Source of the DNA: Nocardia gamkensis NBRC 108242
GTDB taxonomy: Bacteria; Actinomycetota; Actinomycetes; Mycobacteriales; Mycobacteriaceae
NCBI RefSeq assembly: GCF_001612985.1
Contig: NZ_BDBM01000019.1
Span: 1-64,000, forward strand
Direction: 5' to 3'
DNA: 64,000 nucleotides
The notes under the pieces are model-generated. The model was not told where the DNA came from. It made no database searches and was given only the letters and a program-made list of their open reading frames with translations. Shown here piece by piece: positions 25,817-34,146 of the stretch. Every line of letters starts with the position of its first letter. Position 1 is the stretch's first letter. A program made the position numbers and the translations under genes.

Positions 25817-26623
25817 ATGCCCGATCTGTGGAGTGATCTCGTCTCCTGCCTCGACTTGTCCGCGACACCCTCCGGCGACGATGTGTTCGAGGGCCGCAAT
25901 CTGCGGTTGCCCTACAGCCGGGTGTTCGGCGGCCAATTGCTCGGCCAGTTCGTCCGGGCGGCCACCGCGGGCATCCCGGACAAGTCGATCAAGTCCCTGC
26001 ACACGGTGTTCGCGCGCGAGGGCCGCACCGACGAGCCGATCCGCTACCGGGTGCACCGCCACCACGCGGGCCGCTCCTTCGCCACGCTGTCGTTGGTCGC
26101 CGAACAGTCCACCGGCGTCGTGGCGACCGCCTCGGTCTCCCTGCACGCGGAGGAACAGGGCCCGCACCGGCAGTCCGTCGCGGCGCCGCCGGAGCTGCTG
26201 TCCGCCGAGCACAAGGTGGAGTGGGACCTGCTGCCCTGGGAGACTCGCGCGAGCGTGGACCTCGACGATCTCGGCGCCGCCCCACCGGAATTCGAGTTCT
26301 GGATGCGCACCCCGCAAGTCGATCCGGCGCTGGCGCCCGCGCTGACCGCCTACGCGACCGACCTCACGCTCATCGGCACCGCGCTGCTGCCGCTGGACGG
26401 ATACGCCCAGGGCGGCAACGGCACCGCGTTCGTCTCTGCCGTCACCTCGCACACCCTCTGGTTCCATCGCCGTTTCCGCACCGACGAATGGCTGCTGCTG
26501 CGCCAGCACAGCCCGCTGCTCGCGCAGGCTCGCGCCTACGGCCGCGGCGACATCCTCACCGAGGACGGCACGCTGGTGGCCTCCTACGCCCAAGAAGCCA
26601 TGGTGCGCATCCCCCAGACCTGA
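25817..26623 (+). CDS. acyl-CoA thioesterase II (TesB-like, double hotdog)
   Basis: A 268-residue thioesterase with two hotdog domains. N-terminal landmarks are VFGGQLLGQFVRAA and SLHTVFAREGRTDEPI, with the RSFATLSL strand; the C-terminal domain has TDLTLIGTALLP, SHTLWFH and YAQEAMVRI, matching the catalytic Asp, Ser/Thr and Gln of TesB. It would release CoA from stalled or bulky acyl-CoA esters. The gene lies directly after the TetR gene with an operator in between, so it is probably regulated with the pathway. It converges with the MeaB gene eight bases away. Confidence 0.9.
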   Translation: MPDLWSDLVSCLDLSATPSGDDVFEGRNLRLPYSRVFGGQLLGQFVRAATAGIPDKSIKSLHTVFAREGRTDEPIRYRVHRHHAGRSFATLSLVAEQSTGVVATASVSLHAEEQGPHRQSVAAPPELLSAEHKVEWDLLPWETRASVDLDDLGAAPPEFEFWMRTPQVDPALAPALTAYATDLTLIGTALLPLDGYAQGGNGTAFVSAVTSHTLWFHRRFRTDEWLLLRQHSPLLAQARAYGRGDILTEDGTLVASYAQEAMVRIPQT

Positions 26624-26631
26624 CGACGGTG

Positions 26632-27519
26632 TCACCGCGGCGCGGGCAGCAACTGTTCGGCCGCGCGGTAGGCGTCGCATTCGCCCGCCGCGACGGCGGC
26701 GGCCAGCCGGTCCAGCTCGGCATGTGCGCGCAACCGCGTCTGCGCCAGTGAGAGGATCTGCGCGCGGGCCCGCGCCGTGCGCCGCGCCGGGCTGTCGGCG
26801 CGATGGTGCGCCTCGATCGCCTCGGCCAATTCGGCGACCCGCTCGCCGCGCGCGGCGACCAAGGTGAGGATCGGCACGTCGGATTCGGCCCGCAGATCAC
26901 GCACGGTCTGTTCGGCGCCCTCCCGGTCCGCCTTGTTCACCACCAGCAGGTCGGCCACCTCCAGCAGGCCCGCCTTCGCGGCTTGGACAGCGTCGCCCGC
27001 ACCGGGATTCAGGATCACCAGCGTGGGATCCGCGACCGCGGCGATCTCGATCTCCGACTGCCCCACCCCCACCGTCTCCAGCAGCACGACGTCGTAATGC
27101 AGCGCGGCGAGCAGCCGGATAGCGGCCGGAACCGCGGCGGCCAGCCCGCCCAGGTGTCCGCGCGTGGCCAGCGACCGGATCAGCACACCGGGGTCGTCGA
27201 TGTGCTGCGCCATGCGGATCCGGTCCCCCAGCAGCGCTCCCCCGCTGTACGGCGAGGACGGATCGACCGCCAGGACCGCGACCCGCAGCCCGCGCGCGCG
27301 GTAGACGCCGGCCAGCGCGGTGATCGTCGTCGACTTGCCCGCTCCGGGCGGGCCGGTCACGCCGATCACCCGGACCGCGCGCGGCTCGAGTGCGGCTTGC
27401 ACCTCCTCCCGGCGGTCCCCTTCGACCAGGCTCAGCAACCGGCCCGTCGCCCGCGCCGACCCGGCGCGCGCCAGGGCCAGCAACTCGGCGACGGTCGCCG
27501 ACGCCAGGCTCACGCCCAT
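26632..27519 (-). CDS. meaB: MeaB/ArgK-type G3E GTPase, B12-mutase chaperone
   Basis: A 295-residue GTPase with Walker A GPPGAGKST, the SPYSGGALLGDRIRM loop typical of the MeaB/ArgK family, SLATRGHLGG, the DxxG-equivalent ETVGVGQSE and NKAD for guanine. These proteins load and protect adenosylcobalamin in methylmalonyl-CoA-type mutases. The likely client is the split mutase at 46567-48545, 20 kb away but under a related operator site. ATG 27519 is chosen (MGVSLAS); the longer frame overlaps the thiolase. It follows the thiolase by 25 bases in the same operon. Confidence 0.92.
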   Translation of the reverse strand: MGVSLASATVAELLALARAGSARATGRLLSLVEGDRREEVQAALEPRAVRVIGVTGPPGAGKSTTITALAGVYRARGLRVAVLAVDPSSPYSGGALLGDRIRMAQHIDDPGVLIRSLATRGHLGGLAAAVPAAIRLLAALHYDVVLLETVGVGQSEIEIAAVADPTLVILNPGAGDAVQAAKAGLLEVADLLVVNKADREGAEQTVRDLRAESDVPILTLVAARGERVAELAEAIEAHHRADSPARRTARARAQILSLAQTRLRAHAELDRLAAAVAAGECDAYRAAEQLLPAPR

Positions 27520-27544
27520 CCCGCCGCGCCGCAGTGCGATGCGG

Positions 27545-28690
27545 TCACGGAGCGGGGACCTCGATGACGGTGGCCGCGCCCATGCCACCGCCCGCGCACA
27601 TCGCCGCGATTCCCAAACCGCCACCGCGACGGCGCAATTCGTGGACCAGCGTGACGATCATGCGCGCTCCCGAGGCGGCCACCGGGTGCCCGAGCGAGCA
27701 GCCGCTCCCGCTGACGTTCACCTTGTCCGGATCGAGGTCCAGTGCGCGGATCGCCGCGATCGGGACAGAGGCGAAGGCCTCGTTGATCTCGATCAGCGCG
27801 ACCGCCGACAGCGAGATCCCCGCCCGGTAGACCGCTTTGGTGATCGCCTCGATCGGAGCCAGACCGGTATCGGCGGGATCGACTCCCACCGACGACCAGG
27901 CACGGATGTAACCCAGCGCGGGCAGCCCCAGCCGATCGCTGGCGATGGCGAGCGCGGCGGCGCCGTCGTTGGCGCCGGAGGCGTTGCCCGCGGTGATCGA
28001 GAAGCCCTCGATCTCCGGATGCAGCACTTTGAGCGAGGCCAGCTTCTCCGGGCTGGTGTCGCGCCGGGGATGCTCGTCGGTGTCGAACAGGCCGTGCGGG
28101 GTCTCGATGGGCACGATCTCCTCTTTGAACCGGCCCTCGTCGATGGCGGCGATCGCGTTGCGGTGCGAGCGCAGGGCCCAGGCGTCCATCTCGGCACGGG
28201 AGATGCCCGCCTTGACCGCGGCGTTCCAGCCCACGGTGATGGACATGTCCAGCGCGGGGGCGTCCGGGCGGTCCGGGTGGCTCGGCGACACCCACGGATC
28301 GATCCACTCGTCCGCGCCGACCCTGAACCGTGCTTTGGGTGCGGTGGACTCGGAATTCACCCCGCCCGCGATCACGAGTTCGTCCATGCCGGAGCGAATC
28401 CCGGCCGCCGCGGTCTGCACCGCGGACATTCCCGCCGCGCAATGCCGGTTCTGGGCCAGGCCCGGCACCCTGGTCAGCCCCGTGGTCACGGCCGCGTGCC
28501 GGGCCAGCACGCCGCCGCCGTAACGGCCCTCACCCAGGACGACGTCATCGATCCGGGCCGGGTCGAGCCCCTCGGCGATCGCGCCGACCACGTGGTGAGC
28601 CAGATCGAACGCGTTGGTGTCGCGCAGCGTTCCCTTCCGTGCGGTACCGATGGGCGTCCGCAGCGCGGACACGATGACGGCTTCGGGCAT
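27545..28690 (-). CDS. thiolase (acetyl-CoA acyltransferase)
   Basis: A 381-residue thiolase with nucleophilic Cys in NRHCAAGMSAVQ, NEAF, catalytic His in GHPVAASGA and second Cys in CAGGGMGAA. The surroundings of the first Cys differ from the thiolase at 6903 (SRACGSS), so the two probably act on different ketoacyl-CoAs. ATG 28690 follows GGAGG. The gene shares a divergent promoter with the SDR at 28812, and the operator at 28759 lies 68 bases upstream. Confidence 0.92.
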   Translation of the reverse strand: MPEAVIVSALRTPIGTARKGTLRDTNAFDLAHHVVGAIAEGLDPARIDDVVLGEGRYGGGVLARHAAVTTGLTRVPGLAQNRHCAAGMSAVQTAAAGIRSGMDELVIAGGVNSESTAPKARFRVGADEWIDPWVSPSHPDRPDAPALDMSITVGWNAAVKAGISRAEMDAWALRSHRNAIAAIDEGRFKEEIVPIETPHGLFDTDEHPRRDTSPEKLASLKVLHPEIEGFSITAGNASGANDGAAALAIASDRLGLPALGYIRAWSSVGVDPADTGLAPIEAITKAVYRAGISLSAVALIEINEAFASVPIAAIRALDLDPDKVNVSGSGCSLGHPVAASGARMIVTLVHELRRRGGGLGIAAMCAGGGMGAATVIEVPAP

Positions 28691-28758
28691 TGGGGGCCTC
28701 CATTCCGGGCGACGCGATTGCGGCGCGGCGACTCTTCGGTGCTCATGCCGACAGTCAT

Positions 28759-28773
28759 GAGAATATTATTTTC
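28759..28773. promoter_or_regulatory. TetR-type operator copy 4 (GAGAATATTATTTTC)
   Basis: One mismatch in the right arm. It lies in the divergent promoter of the thiolase-MeaB operon and the SDR gene, 68 and 39 bases from the two starts. The surrounding stretch is unusually A/T rich for this genome. Confidence 0.72.
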
Positions 28774-28811
28774 TCAATATGAGAGTACGACTTGCAAGAT
28801 AGGATTACGAC

Positions 28812-29576
28812 ATGCAGATCAGTGGAAGCTCCGCGCTCGTCGTCGGCGGGACCGGAGGGCTGGGCGAGGCGACCGTGCGGCGCCTGCACGCCGCCGGGGC
28901 GAAGGTCGTGGTCGCGGACGTCGCCGACGACAAGGGCAAACAGCTCGAGAACGAGCTCGGAATCCGCTATGTGCACACCGACGCCACCGACGAGGACTCC
29001 GTCCTCGCCGCCATCGCGGAGGCGCAATCGCTCGGGCCGCTGCGCATCTCGGTGGACACCCACGGCGGTCCCGCGAAAGGCGGCCGCCTGATCGGCAAGG
29101 ACGGCGCGCCACTGCCCCTCGACGGTTTCCGCACCACCATCGAGTTCTATCTGACCGCCGTGTTCAACGTGCTGCGTCTCACCGCGGCCGCGATCGCGAA
29201 GAACGACCCGCAGGAGGAGGGCGGGCGCGGCGTCATCGTGAACACCGCCTCGATCGCCGCGTTCGAGGGGCAGGTCGGTCAGCTTCCCTACGCCGCGGCC
29301 AAGGGCGGCGTGGTCGGGATGACCCTGGTGGCCGCTCGCGACCTCTCGCCGGTGGGCATCCGCGTGGTGACCATCGCCCCGGGCACCGTGAACACGCCCG
29401 CCTACGGCAAGGCCGCCGACCAATTGGAGGCCTACTGGGGGCCGCAGGTACCGTTCCCCAAGCGTATGGGCCGTTCGGAGGAGTACGCCAAGCTGGCGAC
29501 CGCCATCATCGAGAACGACTATCTCAACGGTGAAGTCATCCGGCTCGACGGCGCTTTGCGGTTCCCGCCGAAATAA
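28812..29576 (+). CDS. SDR family dehydrogenase, HSD10/3-hydroxyacyl-CoA dehydrogenase type 2-like
   Basis: A 254-residue short-chain dehydrogenase with cofactor motif VVGGTGGLGEATVRRL, an NAD-favouring Asp (VVVADVADD), the Ser in NTASIAAFEGQ and the active-site Tyr/Lys in LPYAAAKGG. The stretch MTLVAARDLSPVGIRV resembles the HSD17B10-type enzymes that oxidise 3-hydroxyacyl-CoAs and some steroids. Single gene under the operator at 28759. It would supply the keto-acyl substrate of the divergent thiolase. Confidence 0.9.
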   Translation: MQISGSSALVVGGTGGLGEATVRRLHAAGAKVVVADVADDKGKQLENELGIRYVHTDATDEDSVLAAIAEAQSLGPLRISVDTHGGPAKGGRLIGKDGAPLPLDGFRTTIEFYLTAVFNVLRLTAAAIAKNDPQEEGGRGVIVNTASIAAFEGQVGQLPYAAAKGGVVGMTLVAARDLSPVGIRVVTIAPGTVNTPAYGKAADQLEAYWGPQVPFPKRMGRSEEYAKLATAIIENDYLNGEVIRLDGALRFPPK

Positions 29577-30019
29577 CCGCCGCCGCGCAGGCGAGTCCGA
29601 ACTGCCTCGGCCGCCCACTTCGCGGCATCGCCGCCCGGAGTCGTCGATGCGACACGTGACGGCCCGCTGCGCCGCGGAACGGGTTTCGCTGGTTCTACAC
29701 CGACCCGGGTCGGTGACGGAGTGTGCTCTCGATCCTTCCCATGCCTAGCTATCGCAGCGGAAACCTATAGATGTCGAGCCGGATCGCCGACCGCGATTTC
29801 GCAGCGAGATTCGCAGTCGTGCACGTCCCGCATGTGCTGTTTGCCTCCGCCGCGTCATACCCGGGTAGCGATGCGCTGAGCCGGACTCCCACGCCGTCGG
29901 ATCGGTCGGTTCCCAGCGGGTGCGGCCTTCGCCGGTTTGTCCTCGAGGTTGCGGGCTCGGTTACTGTGAGTACGCTAGAAAATGAGTCCACTCAGTTTTG
30001 GTCGGCCGGAGGTGTTCGG
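29577..30019. promoter_or_regulatory. intergenic region with a TGAGT-type operator
   Basis: About 440 bases with no supported gene. An open frame runs upstream from the second TetR gene but has no ribosome site and unusual composition. The last 40 bases hold the palindrome TGAGTCCACTCA and likely the promoter of the TetR-dehydrogenase operon. Confidence 0.55.
29984..29995. promoter_or_regulatory. inverted repeat TGAGTCCACTCA before the second TetR gene
   Basis: A perfect 12-base palindrome (TGAGT-CC-ACTCA) 24 bases before the TetR start at 30020, with a further TGAGT half-site about 16 bases upstream (near 29968). It differs from the GAGAATnnnATTCTC family and is a likely autoregulatory site. 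Confidence 0.65.
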
Positions 30020-30679
30020 ATGTTCGCATCGACGGAGTTCTCACAGGTCGGACGGCGCCTCCGCAAGGTCCATGACAAGCAGTCCCGCATCTTCGAGGCC
30101 GCATCGGCGCTGTTCGCTGAACGCGGCTTCGAAGGTGTCACGACGCAGCAGATTTCCGATCGTGCCGAGATCGCCGCCGGGACATTGTTCCGGTACGCCG
30201 CTACCAAGGGTGAGCTGCTGCTGATGGTCTACAACGAGGACTTCCGGGCCGCCCTCGCCGAGGCCGCGGAAGCCGCTCGAGCGCAGGCGGATACCGCGGC
30301 GGCGGTGATCGCGATGCTCCGGCCGCTGCTGGAGGCCGGTGAACGCCATCCTGGAAACACCGTCGTATATCAGCGCGAGTTGCTGTTCGGATCGCCCGCT
30401 GACACGTACCGCCGCGAGGGCCTGGCCTTGGTCGACCGACTGGAGACCATGATGGCCGAGCGAATGGCGGCCGACGCACGCGCTCGGGGACTCGAGTCCG
30501 AGAATCTGGACGAACAGGCGCGATGGGCCGGGCGCAGCCTGTTCGCCGCCGCGCATCTGCTGCTGGCCCGGCACGCGACCGGGGCGCATCCCGGTCACGA
30601 CGCCCGCGCTGATCTGCGGGCACAGGTCGCCCAGATCGTCGCGGGCTTCTTCGCAACAGTCGAGAGGAGAAACGAATGA
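30020..30679 (+). CDS. TetR/AcrR family regulator (second)
   Basis: A 219-residue regulator with an N-terminal helix-turn-helix domain (SRIFEAASALFAERGFEG, TTQQISDRAEIAAGTLFRYA) and a helical ligand domain. ATG 30020 is preceded by GGAGG at seven bases, which sets the start; the open frame extends 83 codons further without support. The stop overlaps the start of the 3-hydroxyacyl-CoA dehydrogenase (ATGA), so regulator and enzyme are co-expressed. Its own promoter carries TGAGTCCACTCA. Confidence 0.87.
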   Translation: MFASTEFSQVGRRLRKVHDKQSRIFEAASALFAERGFEGVTTQQISDRAEIAAGTLFRYAATKGELLLMVYNEDFRAALAEAAEAARAQADTAAAVIAMLRPLLEAGERHPGNTVVYQRELLFGSPADTYRREGLALVDRLETMMAERMAADARARGLESENLDEQARWAGRSLFAAAHLLLARHATGAHPGHDARADLRAQVAQIVAGFFATVERRNE

Positions 30680-31533
30680 CCATCGACATTCGCAAGGTGA
30701 CCGTCCTGGGCACCGGGGTGCTCGGGTCCCAGATCGCCTTTCAGACCGCCTTCCGCGGTTTCGAGGTGACGGCCTACGACATCGACGACAAGGCGCTGGC
30801 CGCAGCCGAGGAGCGATTTCACAAGCTCGCGGCGGTCTACCGCGAGCAGGTACCCGGCGGCGGGGACGGCAAGGCGGAGCAGACGGCGGCCGGTATCGCG
30901 CTGACCTCCGATCTGGCGCAGGCGGTGGAGGACGCGGACCTGGTCATCGAGGCGATTCCCGAGGTGCTGAGCATCAAGCAGCAGACCTACGAGCAGCTCT
31001 CCCAGGTCGCTCCGGAGCGCGCCATCTTCGCCACCAATTCCTCCACCCTGCTGCCCAGCGCCATGAAGGACTTCACCGGCCGCCCGGACCGGTTCCTCGC
31101 GCTGCACTTCGCCAATCAGGTGTGGCACTTCAACACGGCCGAGATCATGGGCACGACCGACACCGACCCGAAGGTATACCAGGCCGTGGTCGACTTCGCC
31201 TCCGCGATCGGCATGGTGCCGATCGAGATCCACAAGGAGAAGGCCGGTTACGTCCTGAACTCGCTGCTGGTACCGCTGCTGAACGCGGGCATGAGCTTGG
31301 CGGCGGGCGGCTACGCCGATCCCGAGGCGGTGGACAAGACCTGGCAGATCGGCACCGGCGCCCCGGCCGGGCCGTTCCGCATCCTCGACATCATCGGTCT
31401 GACCACGCCTTACAACATCCTCGTCCACAACGAGGACGAGGACTCCCAGCGGCTGGCCCAGTGGTTGAAGGAGAACTACATCGACAAGGGCAAGCTCGGG
31501 ATCGCCACCGGCGAGGGCTTCTACAAGTACTGA
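30676..31533 (+). CDS. 3-hydroxyacyl-CoA dehydrogenase
   Basis: A 285-residue single-domain enzyme of the 3-hydroxybutyryl-CoA dehydrogenase family. The NAD motif is VLGTGVLGSQIA, with Asp in AYDIDDKAL, and the catalytic His is in LHFANQVWHFN with Asn in the VLNSLLVPLLN helix. It oxidises a 3-hydroxyacyl-CoA to the ketone. ATG 30676 overlaps the TetR stop (ATGA). The HFANQVW region differs from the common HFFNPVP, which may reflect substrate preference. It is not under the GAGAAT palindrome. Confidence 0.9.
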   Translation: MTIDIRKVTVLGTGVLGSQIAFQTAFRGFEVTAYDIDDKALAAAEERFHKLAAVYREQVPGGGDGKAEQTAAGIALTSDLAQAVEDADLVIEAIPEVLSIKQQTYEQLSQVAPERAIFATNSSTLLPSAMKDFTGRPDRFLALHFANQVWHFNTAEIMGTTDTDPKVYQAVVDFASAIGMVPIEIHKEKAGYVLNSLLVPLLNAGMSLAAGGYADPEAVDKTWQIGTGAPAGPFRILDIIGLTTPYNILVHNEDEDSQRLAQWLKENYIDKGKLGIATGEGFYKY

Positions 31534-31623
31534 TCGGCGCGGGCGACGAGCACCACAGTCTGTGGGACCTCTTCCGCAGCGTCCCGTCCATCGAGATCGA
31601 CGGGGCCAGTGTGCTCGACGTGG

Positions 31624-32388
31624 TCAGAACGGGGTTCGTTCGAGCCACCGGGTCAGAATGCCCGGCTCACCGTGAATTTCGACTCCGGGATCATCGGGTC
31701 GAATGCGTCCGAGTAGGACGAGCAGGAGGATGAAGGCGCGTGCCCGCACGGCGACGGTCGCCTTCGCGTGGGTGTGTTCCCAGGTGATCGAGCGACCGGA
31801 GGGGCGGATGATCCACTCGCCGTCGGGGCCGAGTTCCGGGTCGGTGGCGTGCAGGTGCAAGGTGGTGTCGGCGGCCAGGACGGTTTCGGCGCGGCGGGTG
31901 AGTCCGACGCTCAGCAGGTCGAGCCATTCGCTGATGGCATCGGCAGCCACGGCGGGGTCGAGCGAGACCGGTCGCCCGAGAGCCAGTAGAGCGTCGGCGT
32001 GGTGCGCGACGGCCTCGTGGGCGAGGCGGCGAATCCACCAGTGGACCGGGCGTGGCGTTCCGAGAGTGGTCCAGATCTCGGCATCTGGGCCGGTGCTGTC
32101 GACGGCGGCGAGGGCGAGCCGGGCGCCTTCCGACAGCCATCGTGCCGCTGCCTGCGGGTCGGCGGGCCGTGCTCCATCGGGTACTGCTCGGATGTCGAGT
32201 TCCTCGGTGGATCGTTCGGTGATCATCGCCGCCGCCCATCGCTGGGCCCGTCCGACGTGGGTGGCGAGGTCGGCCAGTGTCCAGCCGGGACAGGTGGGAA
32301 TCGGGGTTGCGGGATCAGCCTCACGCAGAAGTTCTGCGAGCGCGTCGGTTTCGGTGATCAGTGCCGCCCGATGCAGATCCGTGGTGAC
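31624..32388 (-). pseudogene. mycothiol-dependent maleylpyruvate-isomerase family protein with no clear start codon
   Basis: The continuous open frame encodes the conserved N-terminal helix bundle (HRAALITETDALAELL, then CPGWTLADLATHVGRA with the family metal-binding His region) followed by the C-terminal domain ending near 31624. However, between the stop at 32398-32400 and ATG 32226 there is no ATG, GTG or TTG. The expected start position reads GTC (32386-32388); the only usable codons would be CTG or ATT. Starting at ATG 32226 gives 200 residues but loses the conserved WTLADLATH part. It is therefore either a start-codon loss, a rare start, or a sequence error. The family name is moderately sure. 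Confidence 0.6.
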
Positions 32389-32834
32389 GGTACGAGGCTA
32401 GTTGCGCGCAGGTCTCTTCGGCACCGGAAATTCGTGGGTGCGTGAGGTCGACCTGATACTCGAGACCCAGCTACCCGCGCGAGATCGCCTTCGCGATCGC
32501 GAAGGCCGCGACGCGAAGATGGAGCCGTGGCCTGACAGCGGCCGCGCTGGACTGCACGAGTCAGGAGCCACCCTCGACAGGTTGATCCGATGTGACCGAG
32601 GCACTCGTCACCTTGACCGGTGAGCCTCATCCCCTCCTACCGAACACCCCGCGACACCCGCTGTCACCCAGCACCCAGAGCCCAGAGCCCAGAGCCCAGA
32701 GCCCAGCAATAATCCAGCGACTGCAAGCCCTGCGGTAACCTTACGCACTATGAACCCACTTACGTGGCGATTCGCTGCCGAATGGGTGTTCTAAGCTGGA
32801 AGCGGACGGTCTATGCCCTGGCAGTAGGGAGCGG
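32389..32834. other. intergenic region with a short tandem repeat
   Basis: About 445 bases with no convincing gene. It contains a 7-base tandem repeat (32674-32706) and the likely promoter of the GNAT gene in the last 100 bases, where A/T content rises (GGTAACCTTACGCACTATG). Confidence 0.5.
32674..32706. repeat. tandem repeat (CCCAGAG) x4.7
   Basis: Four full copies of the heptamer CCCAGAG and a partial fifth in direct array, about 130 bases before the GNAT gene. Its length in steps of seven could vary by slippage. No function is evident. Confidence 0.85.
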
Positions 32835-33311
32835 ATGAACATCGCCAAAGCGCCTCAGCCGGAATACCGGCAGGCCCGCTTCGCCGATATCGAGGACATC
32901 GCGGCCATCGAGGCCGAGGTGTTCGCCGAGCCGTACCTGTACCTGATGCTGCGCCAGCTGTTCGACCTGCACGGATCCGAATGGCTGGTCGCCGAGGTGG
33001 AGGGCGCCGTGATCGGTTACGCGCTGACGCTGGAGAAGTCCGGCCGGGCATTGCTGTTCACGTTCGCGGTGGCCAAGAGGTTCCAGGGCGAAGGGTATGG
33101 CCACGCCCTGCTGACCCGCACCTTGCAGACCTGCCGGAAGATCGGCGCCGAGGTGGTGTATCTGACCGTGCGGCCGGACAACCGGCTGGCCGGCAACCTG
33201 TTCCAGCGCGCGGGATTCGAATTCGTCGAGCACGACGACCGGTACTTCGGGCCGGGCGAGCCGCGAGACGTTTTCGAGTACCGGCTGAAGGGCCGCCCGC
33301 TAGACTCGTGA
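32835..33311 (+). CDS. GNAT family N-acetyltransferase (RimI-like)
   Basis: A 158-residue GNAT-fold protein. The acetyl-CoA loop is visible as AVAKRFQGEGYGHALL, followed by YLTVRPDNRLAGNLFQRAGFEFVE, the typical beta-strand and alpha helix of RimI-like enzymes that acetylate protein N-termini or small amines. ATG 32835 begins MNIAKAPQP; a GGAGCGGATG-like ribosome region precedes it. It is followed two bases after its stop by the 273-residue membrane protein. The target is not known. Confidence 0.85.
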   Translation: MNIAKAPQPEYRQARFADIEDIAAIEAEVFAEPYLYLMLRQLFDLHGSEWLVAEVEGAVIGYALTLEKSGRALLFTFAVAKRFQGEGYGHALLTRTLQTCRKIGAEVVYLTVRPDNRLAGNLFQRAGFEFVEHDDRYFGPGEPRDVFEYRLKGRPLDS

Positions 33312-33312
33312 C

Positions 33313-34134
33313 ATGGGGGAGATTTCGCCCTTCGTCGCATCCGTCTCGACCCGGATCACAAGGCGCGCGGACGAATACACCGCCGAGATCGATCGGGGCG
33401 AGCGCCCCGAGCAGGCCGAGCTGGAGCGGTTCACCGCGCATGCCGAGGCGATCCTCGCCGACTACGACCCGCCCAGCGCGCGGCGGCATTCCGACTCGCT
33501 GGTCTTCCGGCACCTGTACGCGGCCGCGCGGCAACCGGCGCCCGACGAGGCGGACTGGCGGGTACCGAGCGCGATCACGGCGGCGTTGCTGGCCGCCGAG
33601 GTCGAATTCCGTGGTCCGTTGCGGCTGAGCAGCCGGCAGAACACCATGCTGGCCGAGGAGTACGAACGGCTGGGTACCCAACTCTCGGCGGCCGGATTGC
33701 CCGCTCACGCGGCGCTGGCCTACCGGAGAGGGGCCGCGCTGTACCGGATGAACGAGGACGACGAGGCACAGGACCGCTGCGGTCTGCGGTTGGCCCGGGC
33801 CAGCACCCTCGCGCTGCCGCGGGGCCCACGGCGCTGGCCGGGGCGACTGTCCTTCATCCTGTGCGGCTACGGTTACCGGCCGTTCTGGCTGCTCGGCTGG
33901 GTGGCCGTGCAGCTGGTGCTGTTCACCGTCGCCGCTCTGCTGCTGAGCGGCGATTCCTCACCGGCTGCCACCGTCTACACGTGCGTGACCGGATTCATCA
34001 ATCCACTCGGCCCCGGTGACACGGAGAATCTGCGCCCGGCCGCGCGGCCGCTGTTCGCCGTCGAAGCGTGGGCGGGCACGGTATCGATGTCGGTGTTCTT
34101 CGCGCTGCTGGTGCGCAAATGGTTCCGGATGTAG
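33313..34134 (+). CDS. two-TM membrane protein, possibly channel-like
   Basis: Encodes 273 residues. About 180 residues of soluble helical sequence, including a TPR-like segment (EEYERLGTQLSAAGLPAHAALAYRR), precede two hydrophobic helices (PFWLLGWVAVQLVLFTVAALLL and the last 20 residues). Between them lies TVYTCVTGFINPLGPGDTE, a pore-loop-sized stretch, so a two-TM ion-channel fold is possible but unproven. The start ATG lies two bases after the GNAT stop, so the two are co-transcribed. No family is recognised. Confidence 0.7.
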   Translation: MGEISPFVASVSTRITRRADEYTAEIDRGERPEQAELERFTAHAEAILADYDPPSARRHSDSLVFRHLYAAARQPAPDEADWRVPSAITAALLAAEVEFRGPLRLSSRQNTMLAEEYERLGTQLSAAGLPAHAALAYRRGAALYRMNEDDEAQDRCGLRLARASTLALPRGPRRWPGRLSFILCGYGYRPFWLLGWVAVQLVLFTVAALLLSGDSSPAATVYTCVTGFINPLGPGDTENLRPAARPLFAVEAWAGTVSMSVFFALLVRKWFRM

Positions 34135-34146
34135 CCGGAGCGGTCG

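Noticed and set aside
29771..30019. N-terminal extension of the second TetR gene.
   Set aside because: The added 83 codons have no ribosome site and no helix-turn-helix character. GGAGG sets the start at 30020.
32402..32630. Short open frames on both strands in the gap before the GNAT gene.
   Set aside because: They overlap each other and have no ribosome site or homology signal.
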